A stretch of DNA of 10,383 nt from JBGTKH01 sp041744735 (GTDB taxonomy: Bacteria > Planctomycetota > Planctomycetia > Pirellulales > Pirellulaceae). The stretch covers positions 1 through 10,383 of the forward strand of contig JBGTKH010000279.1 in NCBI GenBank assembly GCA_041744735.1, in the 5' to 3' direction. The translations under genes were made by a program, and so were the position numbers. Every line of letters begins with the position of its first letter. Within the stretch, counting starts at the first letter, position 1. The notes below the pieces were generated by a model, which saw only the letters and a program-made list of their open reading frames with translations, was not told where the DNA came from and searched no databases. Shown here piece by piece: positions 1 through 8,063 of this stretch.

Positions 1-816
1 CTGCGCGGCCGCCGCGTGCTCGTGGTCGGCGCCGGCAATTCGGGCTGCGATATTGCGGTCGAGGCGGCGCAAAACGCGGCCGCTACATTTCACAGCCTGC
101 GGCGCGGTTATCACTTCCTGCCCAAGTTTCTGCTAGGCAAGCCGATCGACGTGTGCGGCGAACGCTTGCTACGCTGGCGGCTGCCGCTGTGGCTGCGCCG
201 CGCGGTGTCGTCGGTGCTGGTCAGAGTCGCATTGGGGAGCCCGCAACGCTACGGCCTGCCGGCGCCTGACCACAAGCTGTTCGAGACGCATCCGATCATC
301 AACTCGCAGTTGCTCTATTACGTCGGTCACGGCGCGATCCGAGTGAAGCCGAACGTCGAGCGGCTGTGCGGCGACCGCGTGCGATTTGCCGACGGCAGCG
401 AAGAGCACATCGACCTGATCGTCTGCGCTACCGGTTATAAGTTAAGTTTTCCATTCATCGACCAAAAGCACTTGGCTTGGCGAGACGGCCGGCCACAATT
501 GTTCTTAAATGTCTTTCACCCGCAGCTCGATAATTTATTTGTGGCCGGCCTGATCCAACCGGACAGCGGCCTCTGGGGCTTGGCCGACTATCAATCGCAA
601 CTGATCGCCAGCTTTATCGCGTCCCTTGAGCACGACGCGCCGACCGCCACTTGGTTCCGCCGACTGAAAGCCATTGCTCATGAAGATCTCGGCCACGGCA
701 TCCACTATATCAACTCCCCGCGCCATACCATCGAAGTCGAACACTTCAGCTATCGCGTACGGCTCAAACGGCTGCTGGCGAAGTTCGGTGAATGCGCCGC
801 GCAGGGCTCAGCTTGA
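1..816 (+). CDS. Flavin-containing monooxygenase, 3' part (5' end outside window)
   Basis: The reading frame is open from base 1, so the gene begins upstream; 271 residues are visible. Residues 10-15 read GAGNSG, the second (NADPH-binding) GxGxxG motif of class B flavoprotein monooxygenases, followed by an acidic/helical stretch. CATGY at residues 142-146 matches the conserved ATG-Y segment of the FMO/Baeyer-Villiger family. The FAD-binding first Rossmann motif and the family fingerprint must lie before the window. Such enzymes use NADPH, FAD and O2 to oxygenate soft nucleophiles or ketones in the cytoplasm; the substrate cannot be read from this part. The gene converges on the PIN gene with an 89-nt gap in which I see no clear terminator. 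Family assignment is confident; specific activity is unknown. Confidence 0.85.
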   Translation: MRGRRVLVVGAGNSGCDIAVEAAQNAAATFHSLRRGYHFLPKFLLGKPIDVCGERLLRWRLPLWLRRAVSSVLVRVALGSPQRYGLPAPDHKLFETHPIINSQLLYYVGHGAIRVKPNVERLCGDRVRFADGSEEHIDLIVCATGYKLSFPFIDQKHLAWRDGRPQLFLNVFHPQLDNLFVAGLIQPDSGLWGLADYQSQLIASFIASLEHDAPTATWFRRLKAIAHEDLGHGIHYINSPRHTIEVEHFSYRVRLKRLLAKFGECAAQGSA

Positions 817-905
817 GTTACTCCATGTGTTTGGAAGGATTTCGGAGGGCCGCTTTCCCAGTTGCGCTGTCACCTCGGCAGCCGAAGCAATGCTGACGTT
901 GCAGG

Positions 906-1355
906 TTATCGGCGCCGTCGTTTTCCGCAATGCTTGCGAATTAGGTGTTGATGAGCACGATTCTGGTAGACGCTGCCGTGCGGATTGAGAACTTTGGCGT
1001 TTGTAAAGTCGGCATGAAGATCTCGGTCGCGCGAGCACAGGAGGCGAACTTTTGACACACGAGCTAACGCAATGATGTGCCAGTCATCGGACACGCAGAG
1101 TGCTTCCTCAAGGACGCTTTCAGTCGTCTGATCCACCTTGACGTCAGAGACCTTCCGCAGAATCCCTTGACGATCTAACTCGGCCAACAGCCTTGTTAGT
1201 CCCTTGAGTTTGCCGTATTCGCGGGCCAGCTTTCCGCCATAGACCGCGACCGCCTTCTTTTTGATGAGCGCTTCGTGAATCGGGTGAAAATCTTCATCGG
1301 GTGGGCGATTGAAGACCAGCGTAGCGACATTGGCGTCGACAATCAGGCACATCAT
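906..1355 (-). CDS. PIN-domain protein, putative Mg-dependent RNase paired with the ATPase
   Basis: This 149-residue protein opens with MMCLIVDAN, whose Asp7 is the first acidic residue of a PIN domain. Glu46 (in REY), Asp90/Asp91 (SDDWHIIALA) and Asp110/Asp112 (SRDRDL) supply the remaining acidic positions, so the metal site of a PIN nuclease looks complete. PIN domains cleave RNA in VapC-type toxins and in RNA processing. The ATG overlaps the TGA of the upstream ATPase gene (ATGA, 4 nt), which argues for translational coupling and a shared complex or pathway. No small VapB-like antitoxin gene is next to it; its partner appears to be the ATPase. The C-terminus is basic (CGKRRRR). Fold is confident; biological role is inferred. 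Confidence 0.8.
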   Translation of the reverse strand: MMCLIVDANVATLVFNRPPDEDFHPIHEALIKKKAVAVYGGKLAREYGKLKGLTRLLAELDRQGILRKVSDVKVDQTTESVLEEALCVSDDWHIIALARVSKVRLLCSRDRDLHADFTNAKVLNPHGSVYQNRAHQHLIRKHCGKRRRR

Positions 1356-2665
1356 TCACCCGTTCGGCCGAGAAGGCTCAGTTCTTCCTCCAAGAAGAAG
1401 CTGCGGTATTCAGGCGGCGCGTTCTCGACATTTCCAAGTGCGTCGAGTGTAATCGGCCAAACAGTGGTTTCCAGATTTGGCTTGTGGAAAAACAGAATCA
1501 AAACCTGGTCGGCAGAGACGGTTCCACGCGCAACTTCCTGCCGGATTCGGTCCACCAAATGATCGCTGTGCGTCTCGATCAAAAATATTCGGTTACCGTC
1601 GGCTACCAGTTTCGCGAACAATGTTCCCAGCGCCGCTTGTGCGCGTGGATGTAGGTGGACCTCCGGTTGTTGCATAAGCAACATGTCGCTAGACGAAGAC
1701 AGCATGCACTGTACGACGACCGGCAACGCCTGGCTTACTCCGTAACCGACATCCGCCAAGTTGGCGGATCGTCCAGCAACGGAAGCCTGAATTTGGAACG
1801 GATCACTGGCATTTTTCCCCAGCCGTTTTACGTCGATTTTTTTGAACAGACCGGAATCTTCGCCAAAGCGCTTGAGGACCTCCCTTAGTCGCCGGAGGTC
1901 GTCTGATTTCGATTCCTGCTTTATCAGACTTGCCAAAAGCGTCGGTATGTGTTCGCCTTCGGGACTGTACCTGTCGACAAAGACATCGTACGTGCGCTTT
2001 GGCTTGGAGCGAATAGGCGCAAAGGACAGGCAGTTGTGAGGCGGCAAGGTCGCTTGCATGACTAATTCGGCGCGGGCAGAAACGATAAAGGCCTTGTTCA
2101 GTGCTGGCTTGTCTAGGTTTGATCGGGTCAACTGATTAAAAATCGCCTGGCGGACTTGCTGTTGCAATGCGGAAGTGCCGGACAGTGCACGCTCCGAATC
2201 GATTGTTTGCTGAAAATGAATTGGCTGCGATAGTTCAACTCCCAGATTGGACAAATGCAACTTTCCTGAGAGTTCATCCGCCGAGAGGTTCAATTCGACC
2301 GCGTCGCCGCCTTTCTTCATGTCTAGTTGTGTTAGCCGAACGTCGCCAAACCTCGTGCCATAGGTCGCGACAACTTCTCCTGGATCTTCAGCACTCTCGC
2401 TTGTCGACAAGCCAATGCTAAATGTCTGTGACTCGTCTATTGAAGCATTTTTGCTCGTAGCAATGGTGTCAAATGTGCCTAGATTGTAAGGCGGTTCATT
2501 GAAACCAGGATGTGTCGGAAAACGAGACGTGTCGTAAATACACGACACAATGGACAGAAAGGTCGTCTTTCCCGCGCTATTCTCGCCCACCAGTATGGTC
2601 AACGGCCGAATGGGGATACGCTGCAACGCGATAAAACTACGCACCTGTCGTAGGATGATCTGCAT
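1352..2665 (-). CDS. AAA/ABC-type ATPase (OLD/RecF-like, AAA_15/AAA_21 group)
   Basis: The protein has 437 residues. Walker A is GENSAGKTT at residues 27-35, after an N-terminal strand typical of RecF/OLD-like ATPases. A signature-like segment lies at about 302-319 (LADVGYGVSQALP), Walker B with catalytic Glu335 at about 328-340 (MLLMQQPEVHLHP), and the ETHSDHL motif at 364-370. The middle (about 210-300) carries an APIRSKPKR segment like that of DUF3696-type ATPases. No TOPRIM nuclease domain is present, unlike OLD proteins; the nuclease function may instead come from the coupled PIN gene. The start ATG lies 33 nt after the DUF1501 stop, preceded by a weak GGAAAAG. The base composition looks less GC-rich by eye than the flanking planctomycete genes, compatible with accessory origin. 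Role in defence or RNA control is inference. Confidence 0.85.
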   Translation of the reverse strand: MQIILRQVRSFIALQRIPIRPLTILVGENSAGKTTFLSIVSCIYDTSRFPTHPGFNEPPYNLGTFDTIATSKNASIDESQTFSIGLSTSESAEDPGEVVATYGTRFGDVRLTQLDMKKGGDAVELNLSADELSGKLHLSNLGVELSQPIHFQQTIDSERALSGTSALQQQVRQAIFNQLTRSNLDKPALNKAFIVSARAELVMQATLPPHNCLSFAPIRSKPKRTYDVFVDRYSPEGEHIPTLLASLIKQESKSDDLRRLREVLKRFGEDSGLFKKIDVKRLGKNASDPFQIQASVAGRSANLADVGYGVSQALPVVVQCMLSSSSDMLLMQQPEVHLHPRAQAALGTLFAKLVADGNRIFLIETHSDHLVDRIRQEVARGTVSADQVLILFFHKPNLETTVWPITLDALGNVENAPPEYRSFFLEEELSLLGRTGE

Positions 2666-2698
2666 AACTTTTCCGATGCGAGAACGATCGATAACGAA

Positions 2699-4114
<1,416 letters not shown>

Positions 4115-4157
4115 GTCAATCGAATTGCCGGTTTGCACTTTTCCTCGATCCTTTACC

Positions 4158-4544
4158 TCACGGTACAATCGTCTTCGCCCACGCAATCACCGCTTGGGCG
4201 ATCGTCACGGCATCGTTCCATTCTGCTTCTGTAACTGGAGCATACGTTCCGGGATACCGTGTCTGTACTGCATAAACGCTCAGTTGGTCAGCATCCTGAA
4301 CCGCTGCCGGAATTGACACGCCGTTTTGCTGAAGCCCGTCCAAAAGTTTCGCTAAATCGTGGGTGAATGGAAACATCCATCCATGTTGCTGATAAACGGC
4401 CTTGAGTGCCAACTCCGCTGCTTGCTGAGTAAAAAAACAGAGATCCTCCAAAAACCCCTGCGGGGGAAGCGGTGCCTGCGCGAGTGCCAATTTCCCCTCG
4501 GCACGTGCGAGCCAGTCCTTCGCGGTTCCGGCACTAGGCGGCAC
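4158..4544 (-). CDS. HEPN-domain protein (PF05168-like), partner of the MNT protein
   Basis: The protein has 128 residues from GTG 4544. This start overlaps the MNT stop by 11 nt and has GGAAGGG upstream, so translation is probably coupled. The frame is open further upstream, but that part lies inside the MNT gene and does not look like the family. The HEPN helical pattern is clear: LARAEGKLALA (12-22), a FFTQQAAELALKAVY helix (37-51), THDL (61-64) and TRYP (95-98), with a C-terminal AIAWAK-like helix. I find no R-x4-6-H RNase motif such as that of HepT toxins, so this is the HEPN subtype of unproved catalytic activity. With an MNT partner it forms a typical two-gene module of toxin-antitoxin type. 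It ends 43 nt before the DUF1501 start. Confidence 0.8.
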   Translation of the reverse strand: MPPSAGTAKDWLARAEGKLALAQAPLPPQGFLEDLCFFTQQAAELALKAVYQQHGWMFPFTHDLAKLLDGLQQNGVSIPAAVQDADQLSVYAVQTRYPGTYAPVTEAEWNDAVTIAQAVIAWAKTIVP

Positions 4545-4854
4545 GATACAATTCCCTTCCTTCCGCCAGCGCCCGGTGAACGACCAGGTACGGATTATCC
4601 CTTTGTTGTTGCACGTCGCTTTGTTGAAATACGAGGATGTCTTTTGCATACTCGAGTCCACGTAACACGCGATACAGCTTCTTGGCCGTCGCTCGGCAGT
4701 CGGTTCCGTCGGGTACAATCACTAGTAGGTCAAGATCGCTGCCTTCGCTCATTTCGCCGCGGGCAGCCGATCCAAACAGGATGATTCGCAGTGGATGCAC
4801 GCCATCCACAATTCTGCTCACCGCGTCGGCCAACTGTTCGGGATCTGGATTCAT
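4534..4854 (-). CDS. MNT minimal nucleotidyltransferase
   Basis: This 106-residue protein has the exact polymerase-beta-like signature GS-x10-DxD: Gly28-Ser29 and Asp40-x-Asp42 in LFGSAARGEMSEGSDLDLLVIV, with a likely third acidic residue at Asp72 (AKDILVF). Such minimal nucleotidyltransferases partner HEPN proteins; in the characterised MntA-HepT pair the nucleotidyltransferase adenylylates and silences the HEPN toxin. The start is ATG 4854. An in-frame TTG at 4875 would add seven residues (KSSVEI after the initiator) without matching the family. The gene overlaps the downstream HEPN gene by 11 nt and lies 92 nt after the PSD1 stop. A 13-nt palindrome just upstream may serve as an operator. 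Family assignment is firm; the target is inferred from the neighbour. Confidence 0.88.
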   Translation of the reverse strand: MNPDPEQLADAVSRIVDGVHPLRIILFGSAARGEMSEGSDLDLLVIVPDGTDCRATAKKLYRVLRGLEYAKDILVFQQSDVQQQRDNPYLVVHRALAEGRELYRAA

Positions 4855-4866
4855 AATTTCGACCGA

Positions 4867-4879
4867 TGATTTCAAATCA
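4867..4879. promoter_or_regulatory. Candidate operator palindrome upstream of MNT/HEPN
   Basis: TGATTT-C-AAATCA is a perfect 6-bp inverted repeat with one central base, located 13-25 nt before the MNT ATG. On the minus strand a -35-like TTTACA lies at 4904-4899, so the palindrome would fall at or near the -10 region. Placement resembles an autoregulatory site, but short AT-rich palindromes occur by chance and no protein in the module has a visible DNA-binding helix-turn-helix. Confidence 0.28.
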
Positions 4880-4946
4880 GTAGGGTAGGAGTCCGGTTTG
4901 TAAATTCAGCCTACGTCCCGCGGCATGTTTCTTCAATCGCTGCTGA

Positions 4947-7589
4947 TCAGCCTTTGGTGATCGTCTCATCCAGATTCAGCAGGATGTTCGCGACGTAAAA
5001 CCAGGCCGCCAATTCGCTCGAAGAAACGTCCGGGGTTTTCGGTGGTTTGCCGATTATCGTTTCGGCGGCGCTGGGGTTTGATTCAAAACGAGCCAACTCT
5101 TGGCGGTAGACTTCCACCAGATGATTCAACTCGGCTTCGTTTGGTTCGCGAGCAACGCACAAGCGGAAGCCGTAGGAAACTTTCTCTTCGTCCGTCATTT
5201 GCTTGTGATCGGCGGCGATGCGAGTGGCTAAGGCCACGGCCATCTCGATGTAGGCCGGATCGTTTAGCAGCGTCAGGGCTTGCAGCGGCGTGTTCGTGCG
5301 GGCTCGCGCGGGCACACACGAAGCTCGGTCGGGCGCGTCGAAGTTGACGAAGCTGGGGTACGGAGCGCTGCGCCGCCAGAAAACATAGATGCCGCGGCGG
5401 AAACGATCGGGGCCTTGCGACGTGGCGTACTTCGGCTCGTTGCGGCCCACGTGACGCCAGATGCCGTCCGGCTGCGGCGGGAAGATCGGCGGGCCGCCCA
5501 TCTTATCGGAAAGCAAACCGCTGATGGCCAGCGCGTTGTCGCGCACCGCCTCGGCGGGCAAGCGGAACCGCGGGCCGCGGGCGTAGAGTTTGTTGTACGG
5601 ATCGCGCTTGACCAACTGCGGCGTCACACGCGACGACTGCTGGTACGTGCTGGACATCACAATCAGCTTGTGCACGTGCTTCATCGACCATTGTGGCCCG
5701 TCGCTCCGCGACGGTGACTCGGCCGCGGTGCTGCCGCCCACACTTGATCCTTCCATGAATTCAACGGCCAACCAATCCAGCAGTTCGCGATGAGTCGGCG
5801 GTTCGCCTTGCGTGCCGAAGTCTTCGATCGTGGCCACGATGCCCTGCCCGAAGATCTCCGCCCACCAGCGATTGACGGCCACGCGTGCGGTCAGCGGATT
5901 GTCGGGGCTGACCAGCCACTGGGCCAGCGCCAAGCGGTCGGCCGGCGCGTCGGCGGGCAACCGATGCAGCACCTTCGGCGTGCCGGGTTTTACCGGCTGG
6001 CCTTTGTCCAGAAAGTTGCCGCGCTTGAAGATGTTGCTCATCCGCGGCTCGTTCATCTCGATCATCACCAGTGTCGTCAGCGGCCGAATGGCGTCGGTCT
6101 GCTTTTGTATGGCGGCGATGTCGTCGCGAAGTTTTTTGACGCCGGGTTGTGCATCCAGATAGTAGTCGCTCAGTTGCTTCTGCTGTTTGTCGTTGCGTTT
6201 GTCCGCCGGCACGGCCAAGATCTTTGCAATTGCATCGGGAAGGTTCGTCGCGCCCGAATCGCTGGTCTGCTCCCACTCAACTTGATTCGTCGCAGCCGCC
6301 GCGGTGGACGCGTCAAATTGTTGCTGCAGTTCGTCAATCTGAAATTGAAGTTGTTGCAGCCGCACTTCCTTGTCGGCGGCCAGCGGCAGCGACATCTTCG
6401 GTCCGACGAACTCAAACTGCACGCCGTTGCCTTCAACTTCCAGCGGTGTGTTGTTGAAGTAGGCGAACAGCCGGTAGTAATCCTGCTGTGTGAACGGGTC
6501 GTATTTGTGATTGTGGCACTGAGCACATTCGATCGTGCTGCCCAGCCACACGGTGCCGGTGGTGTTCACGCGGTCGATAATTTGGTTCACGCGGTTCTCT
6601 TCGGGATCGACGCCCGCTTCGACGTTGCACGTGGTCAAGCGATGAAAGCCCGTGGCAATCTGCTGATCGAGCGTCGCACCCGGCAGCAGATCGCCGGCGA
6701 TTTGCTCGATCGTGAATTGATCGAACGGCATGCCGTCGTTCATCGCGCGGACGACCCAGTCGCGATACGGCCACACGTCGCGGTATTGATCGGCCTGATA
6801 GCCATTCGTGTCTGCGTAGCGAGCCAGATCGAGCCACTGCCGCGCCCAACGTTCGCCATAGTGTTTCGATGAGAGCAGTTCATCGACCACGCGCTCGTAG
6901 GCATCCGGCCGCGGATCGCTGGCGAACGCATCGACCTGCTCCACGCTCGGCGGCAGCCCGATCAGATCCAGATACACGCGGCGAATCAGCCGCGCCCGAT
7001 CCACCGGCGGCGACGGAGTAAGCCCTTCCTTCTCCAATCGAGCCAGCACAAACGCATCGATCGGACTGCGAACCCACGACGAGTCCGCGACTTTCGGCGA
7101 AATCGGCCGCGCGGGTGCAACGTACGCCCAGTGCTTATCGAACGACATAACGTTCGCGCCGATCCCTTCAGGCCACGCGGCTCCTTCATCGATCCAGCGG
7201 CGAATCAACTCGATCTGCTCGGCCGACAGCGGTTCGTCGTCCAGCGGCATGCGGTCATCGTCGCCGATCCCCGCAATGCGTTGGTACAGCAGACTCTCCT
7301 TGCCCATGCCCATTGTCAGCAAACTGCCCGACACGCCCCCTTGAAAAACGGCAACCTTCGCGTCCAGCCGCAACTGGCCTTCCTGCTCGTCCGGCCCATG
7401 GCAACTGACGCAGCGTGCTTCCAGAATCGGGAAAACGTCGCGAGCGAAGTCGATCCCCCGCGTGTCAGCGGGTTCATTCGCTCCCGCTGTCAAACTTGGC
7501 GATGAGCACACGGTGAAAAGCGCGGCCAAGACACCGCATACGGCAAACTGCAGGTACGATCGTTGCGGTTTGGGCATGATGAATCGCAT
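4947..7589 (-). CDS. PSCyt1-DUF1549-DUF1553 (PSD1) planctomycete cytochrome-like protein
   Basis: From ATG 7589 the protein has 880 residues; ATG 7577 is equally possible. A signal peptide follows the basic start (hydrophobic core FAVCGVLAALFTVC). PSCyt1 begins near residue 48 with a haem-binding CVSCH at 60-64 and a later Met in DRMPLDDEPLS as a candidate axial ligand. DUF1549 (PSCyt2) spans about 175-385 and ends with a second CAQCH at 355-359. A variable, Gln-rich, partly coiled-coil-like linker follows (about 405-505), then DUF1553 from about 550 to the end, with NRWWAEIFGQGIV and TNTPLQALTLLNDP. These proteins are exported and probably bind c-type haem; their substrates are unproved. The open frame extends upstream to 7835, but those 82 residues do not resemble the family. 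Residues 614-633 look like an insertion carrying a DNA palindrome. Confidence 0.92.
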   Translation of the reverse strand: MRFIMPKPQRSYLQFAVCGVLAALFTVCSSPSLTAGANEPADTRGIDFARDVFPILEARCVSCHGPDEQEGQLRLDAKVAVFQGGVSGSLLTMGMGKESLLYQRIAGIGDDDRMPLDDEPLSAEQIELIRRWIDEGAAWPEGIGANVMSFDKHWAYVAPARPISPKVADSSWVRSPIDAFVLARLEKEGLTPSPPVDRARLIRRVYLDLIGLPPSVEQVDAFASDPRPDAYERVVDELLSSKHYGERWARQWLDLARYADTNGYQADQYRDVWPYRDWVVRAMNDGMPFDQFTIEQIAGDLLPGATLDQQIATGFHRLTTCNVEAGVDPEENRVNQIIDRVNTTGTVWLGSTIECAQCHNHKYDPFTQQDYYRLFAYFNNTPLEVEGNGVQFEFVGPKMSLPLAADKEVRLQQLQFQIDELQQQFDASTAAAATNQVEWEQTSDSGATNLPDAIAKILAVPADKRNDKQQKQLSDYYLDAQPGVKKLRDDIAAIQKQTDAIRPLTTLVMIEMNEPRMSNIFKRGNFLDKGQPVKPGTPKVLHRLPADAPADRLALAQWLVSPDNPLTARVAVNRWWAEIFGQGIVATIEDFGTQGEPPTHRELLDWLAVEFMEGSSVGGSTAAESPSRSDGPQWSMKHVHKLIVMSSTYQQSSRVTPQLVKRDPYNKLYARGPRFRLPAEAVRDNALAISGLLSDKMGGPPIFPPQPDGIWRHVGRNEPKYATSQGPDRFRRGIYVFWRRSAPYPSFVNFDAPDRASCVPARARTNTPLQALTLLNDPAYIEMAVALATRIAADHKQMTDEEKVSYGFRLCVAREPNEAELNHLVEVYRQELARFESNPSAAETIIGKPPKTPDVSSSELAAWFYVANILLNLDETITKG
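5692..5742. repeat. Palindromic REP-like segment inside the PSD1 gene
   Basis: The core is CCGTCGC-TCC-GCGACGG (5698-5714), perfect 7-bp arms around three bases, flanked by an outer TGTGG (5692-5696) and CCACA (5738-5742). It falls in the part of the PSD1 gene that encodes residues 614-633, between EFME and WSMKHVH, where the family normally has only one or two residues (from memory of the family). The structure suggests a mobile palindromic repeat that entered in frame. Only one copy is in the window, so repeat status is inferred. Confidence 0.5.
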
Positions 7590-7825
7590 CGAGGGAGAGG
7601 AAATTATTCGGGAGGATGGTCGGAGGGACTGAGCGGGATGGTTCCCATTAAACCATATCCGCCTTAGTTTTTCCAGTCTTACCCAGTATTCCTTAAGCGG
7701 GTAGTGATCTGTTTGATGCTTCCGACCGGCGAGCGAGATTCGCGCGATCACCCTCCCCTTGAAGAGTAGTGGTCGATCGGCGCACGCGCACGTACTGGTC
7801 GAGTCAGTTGGGTCTGACGGTCTAG
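7590..7825. other. Intergenic region between PSD1 and tRNA-His
   Basis: This divergent gap holds the upstream region of the PSD1 gene (-) and leads into the tRNA promoter (+). I see no gene: the open minus-strand frame here lacks family similarity. The minus strand has a TTTAAT-like -10 element near 7650-7660, but no convincing -35, and no clear ribosome-binding site precedes ATG 7589. Confidence 0.5.
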
Positions 7826-7854
7826 TTGACGCCATCTAGCTCCGGCAGTATCGT
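7826..7854 (+). promoter_or_regulatory. Probable sigma-70-type promoter of tRNA-His
   Basis: TTGACG (7826-7831) and TATCGT (7849-7854) are separated by 17 bases, matching five of six and four of six consensus positions. Transcription would start near 7861, giving a leader of about 40 nt before the tRNA. Confidence 0.45.
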
Positions 7855-7900
7855 ATCGGTCGGTGAGCACGGTTGGTCGTGCATCACCGATTCGAACACG

Positions 7901-7974
7901 GTGGCATTAGCTCAATTGGTTAGAGCGCCAGATTGTGGATCTGGAAGTTGGGGGTTCAAGTCCCCTATGCCACC
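7901..7974 (+). tRNA. tRNA-His (anticodon GTG)
   Basis: A complete cloverleaf can be drawn. The acceptor arms GTGGCAT (7901-7907) and ATGCCAC (7967-7973) pair fully. The D stem is GCTC/GAGC. The anticodon stem CCAGA/TCTGG closes the loop TTGTGGA with GTG at 7935-7937. The variable loop has five bases, and the T arm is GGGGG-TTCAAGT-CCCCT. The base before the acceptor is G (7900) and position 73 is C (7974), giving the G-1:C73 pair that identifies tRNA-His to its synthetase. The 3' CCA is not encoded. The gene stands alone, opposite in direction to both neighbouring protein genes. Confidence 0.97.
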
Positions 7975-8009
7975 CTATTTTGGCTTCCCATGGTTGAACG
8001 CAACCAACA

Positions 8010-8037
8010 GCGCCGATTCTTCGACGATGAACGGCGC
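8010..8037. terminator. Possible stem-loop between tRNA-His and DUF1552
   Basis: GCGCCG (8010-8015) can pair with CGGCGC (8032-8037), with further TTC/GAA pairing inside. A smaller GGTTG/CAACC hairpin precedes it (7992-8005). The stem lies in the 89-nt gap between the convergent tRNA and DUF1552 genes, where a bidirectional terminator is expected. There is no T-run on either side, so it is not a classic intrinsic terminator. Confidence 0.25.
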
Positions 8038-8063
8038 AGGCGAATTGCCGGCTGCAACCATTC

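Noticed and set aside
4545..4718. Longer HEPN protein starting at 4718
   Set aside because: The extra 58 residues lie wholly inside the MNT gene in another frame and show no HEPN pattern; GTG 4544 has a ribosome site and coupling overlap.
5790..6872. Long plus-strand frame (360 codons) opposite the PSD1 gene
   Set aside because: It is antisense to a strongly conserved protein, with no motif of its own.
7590..7835. 82-codon N-terminal extension of the PSD1 frame up to ATG 7835
   Set aside because: The residues do not resemble the family, they would bury the signal peptide, and the extension overlaps the probable tRNA-His promoter.
7901..7974. tRNA-His as an integration site of a genomic island
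   Set aside because: No integrase gene is present and I could not find a repeated tRNA 3' end elsewhere in the window.
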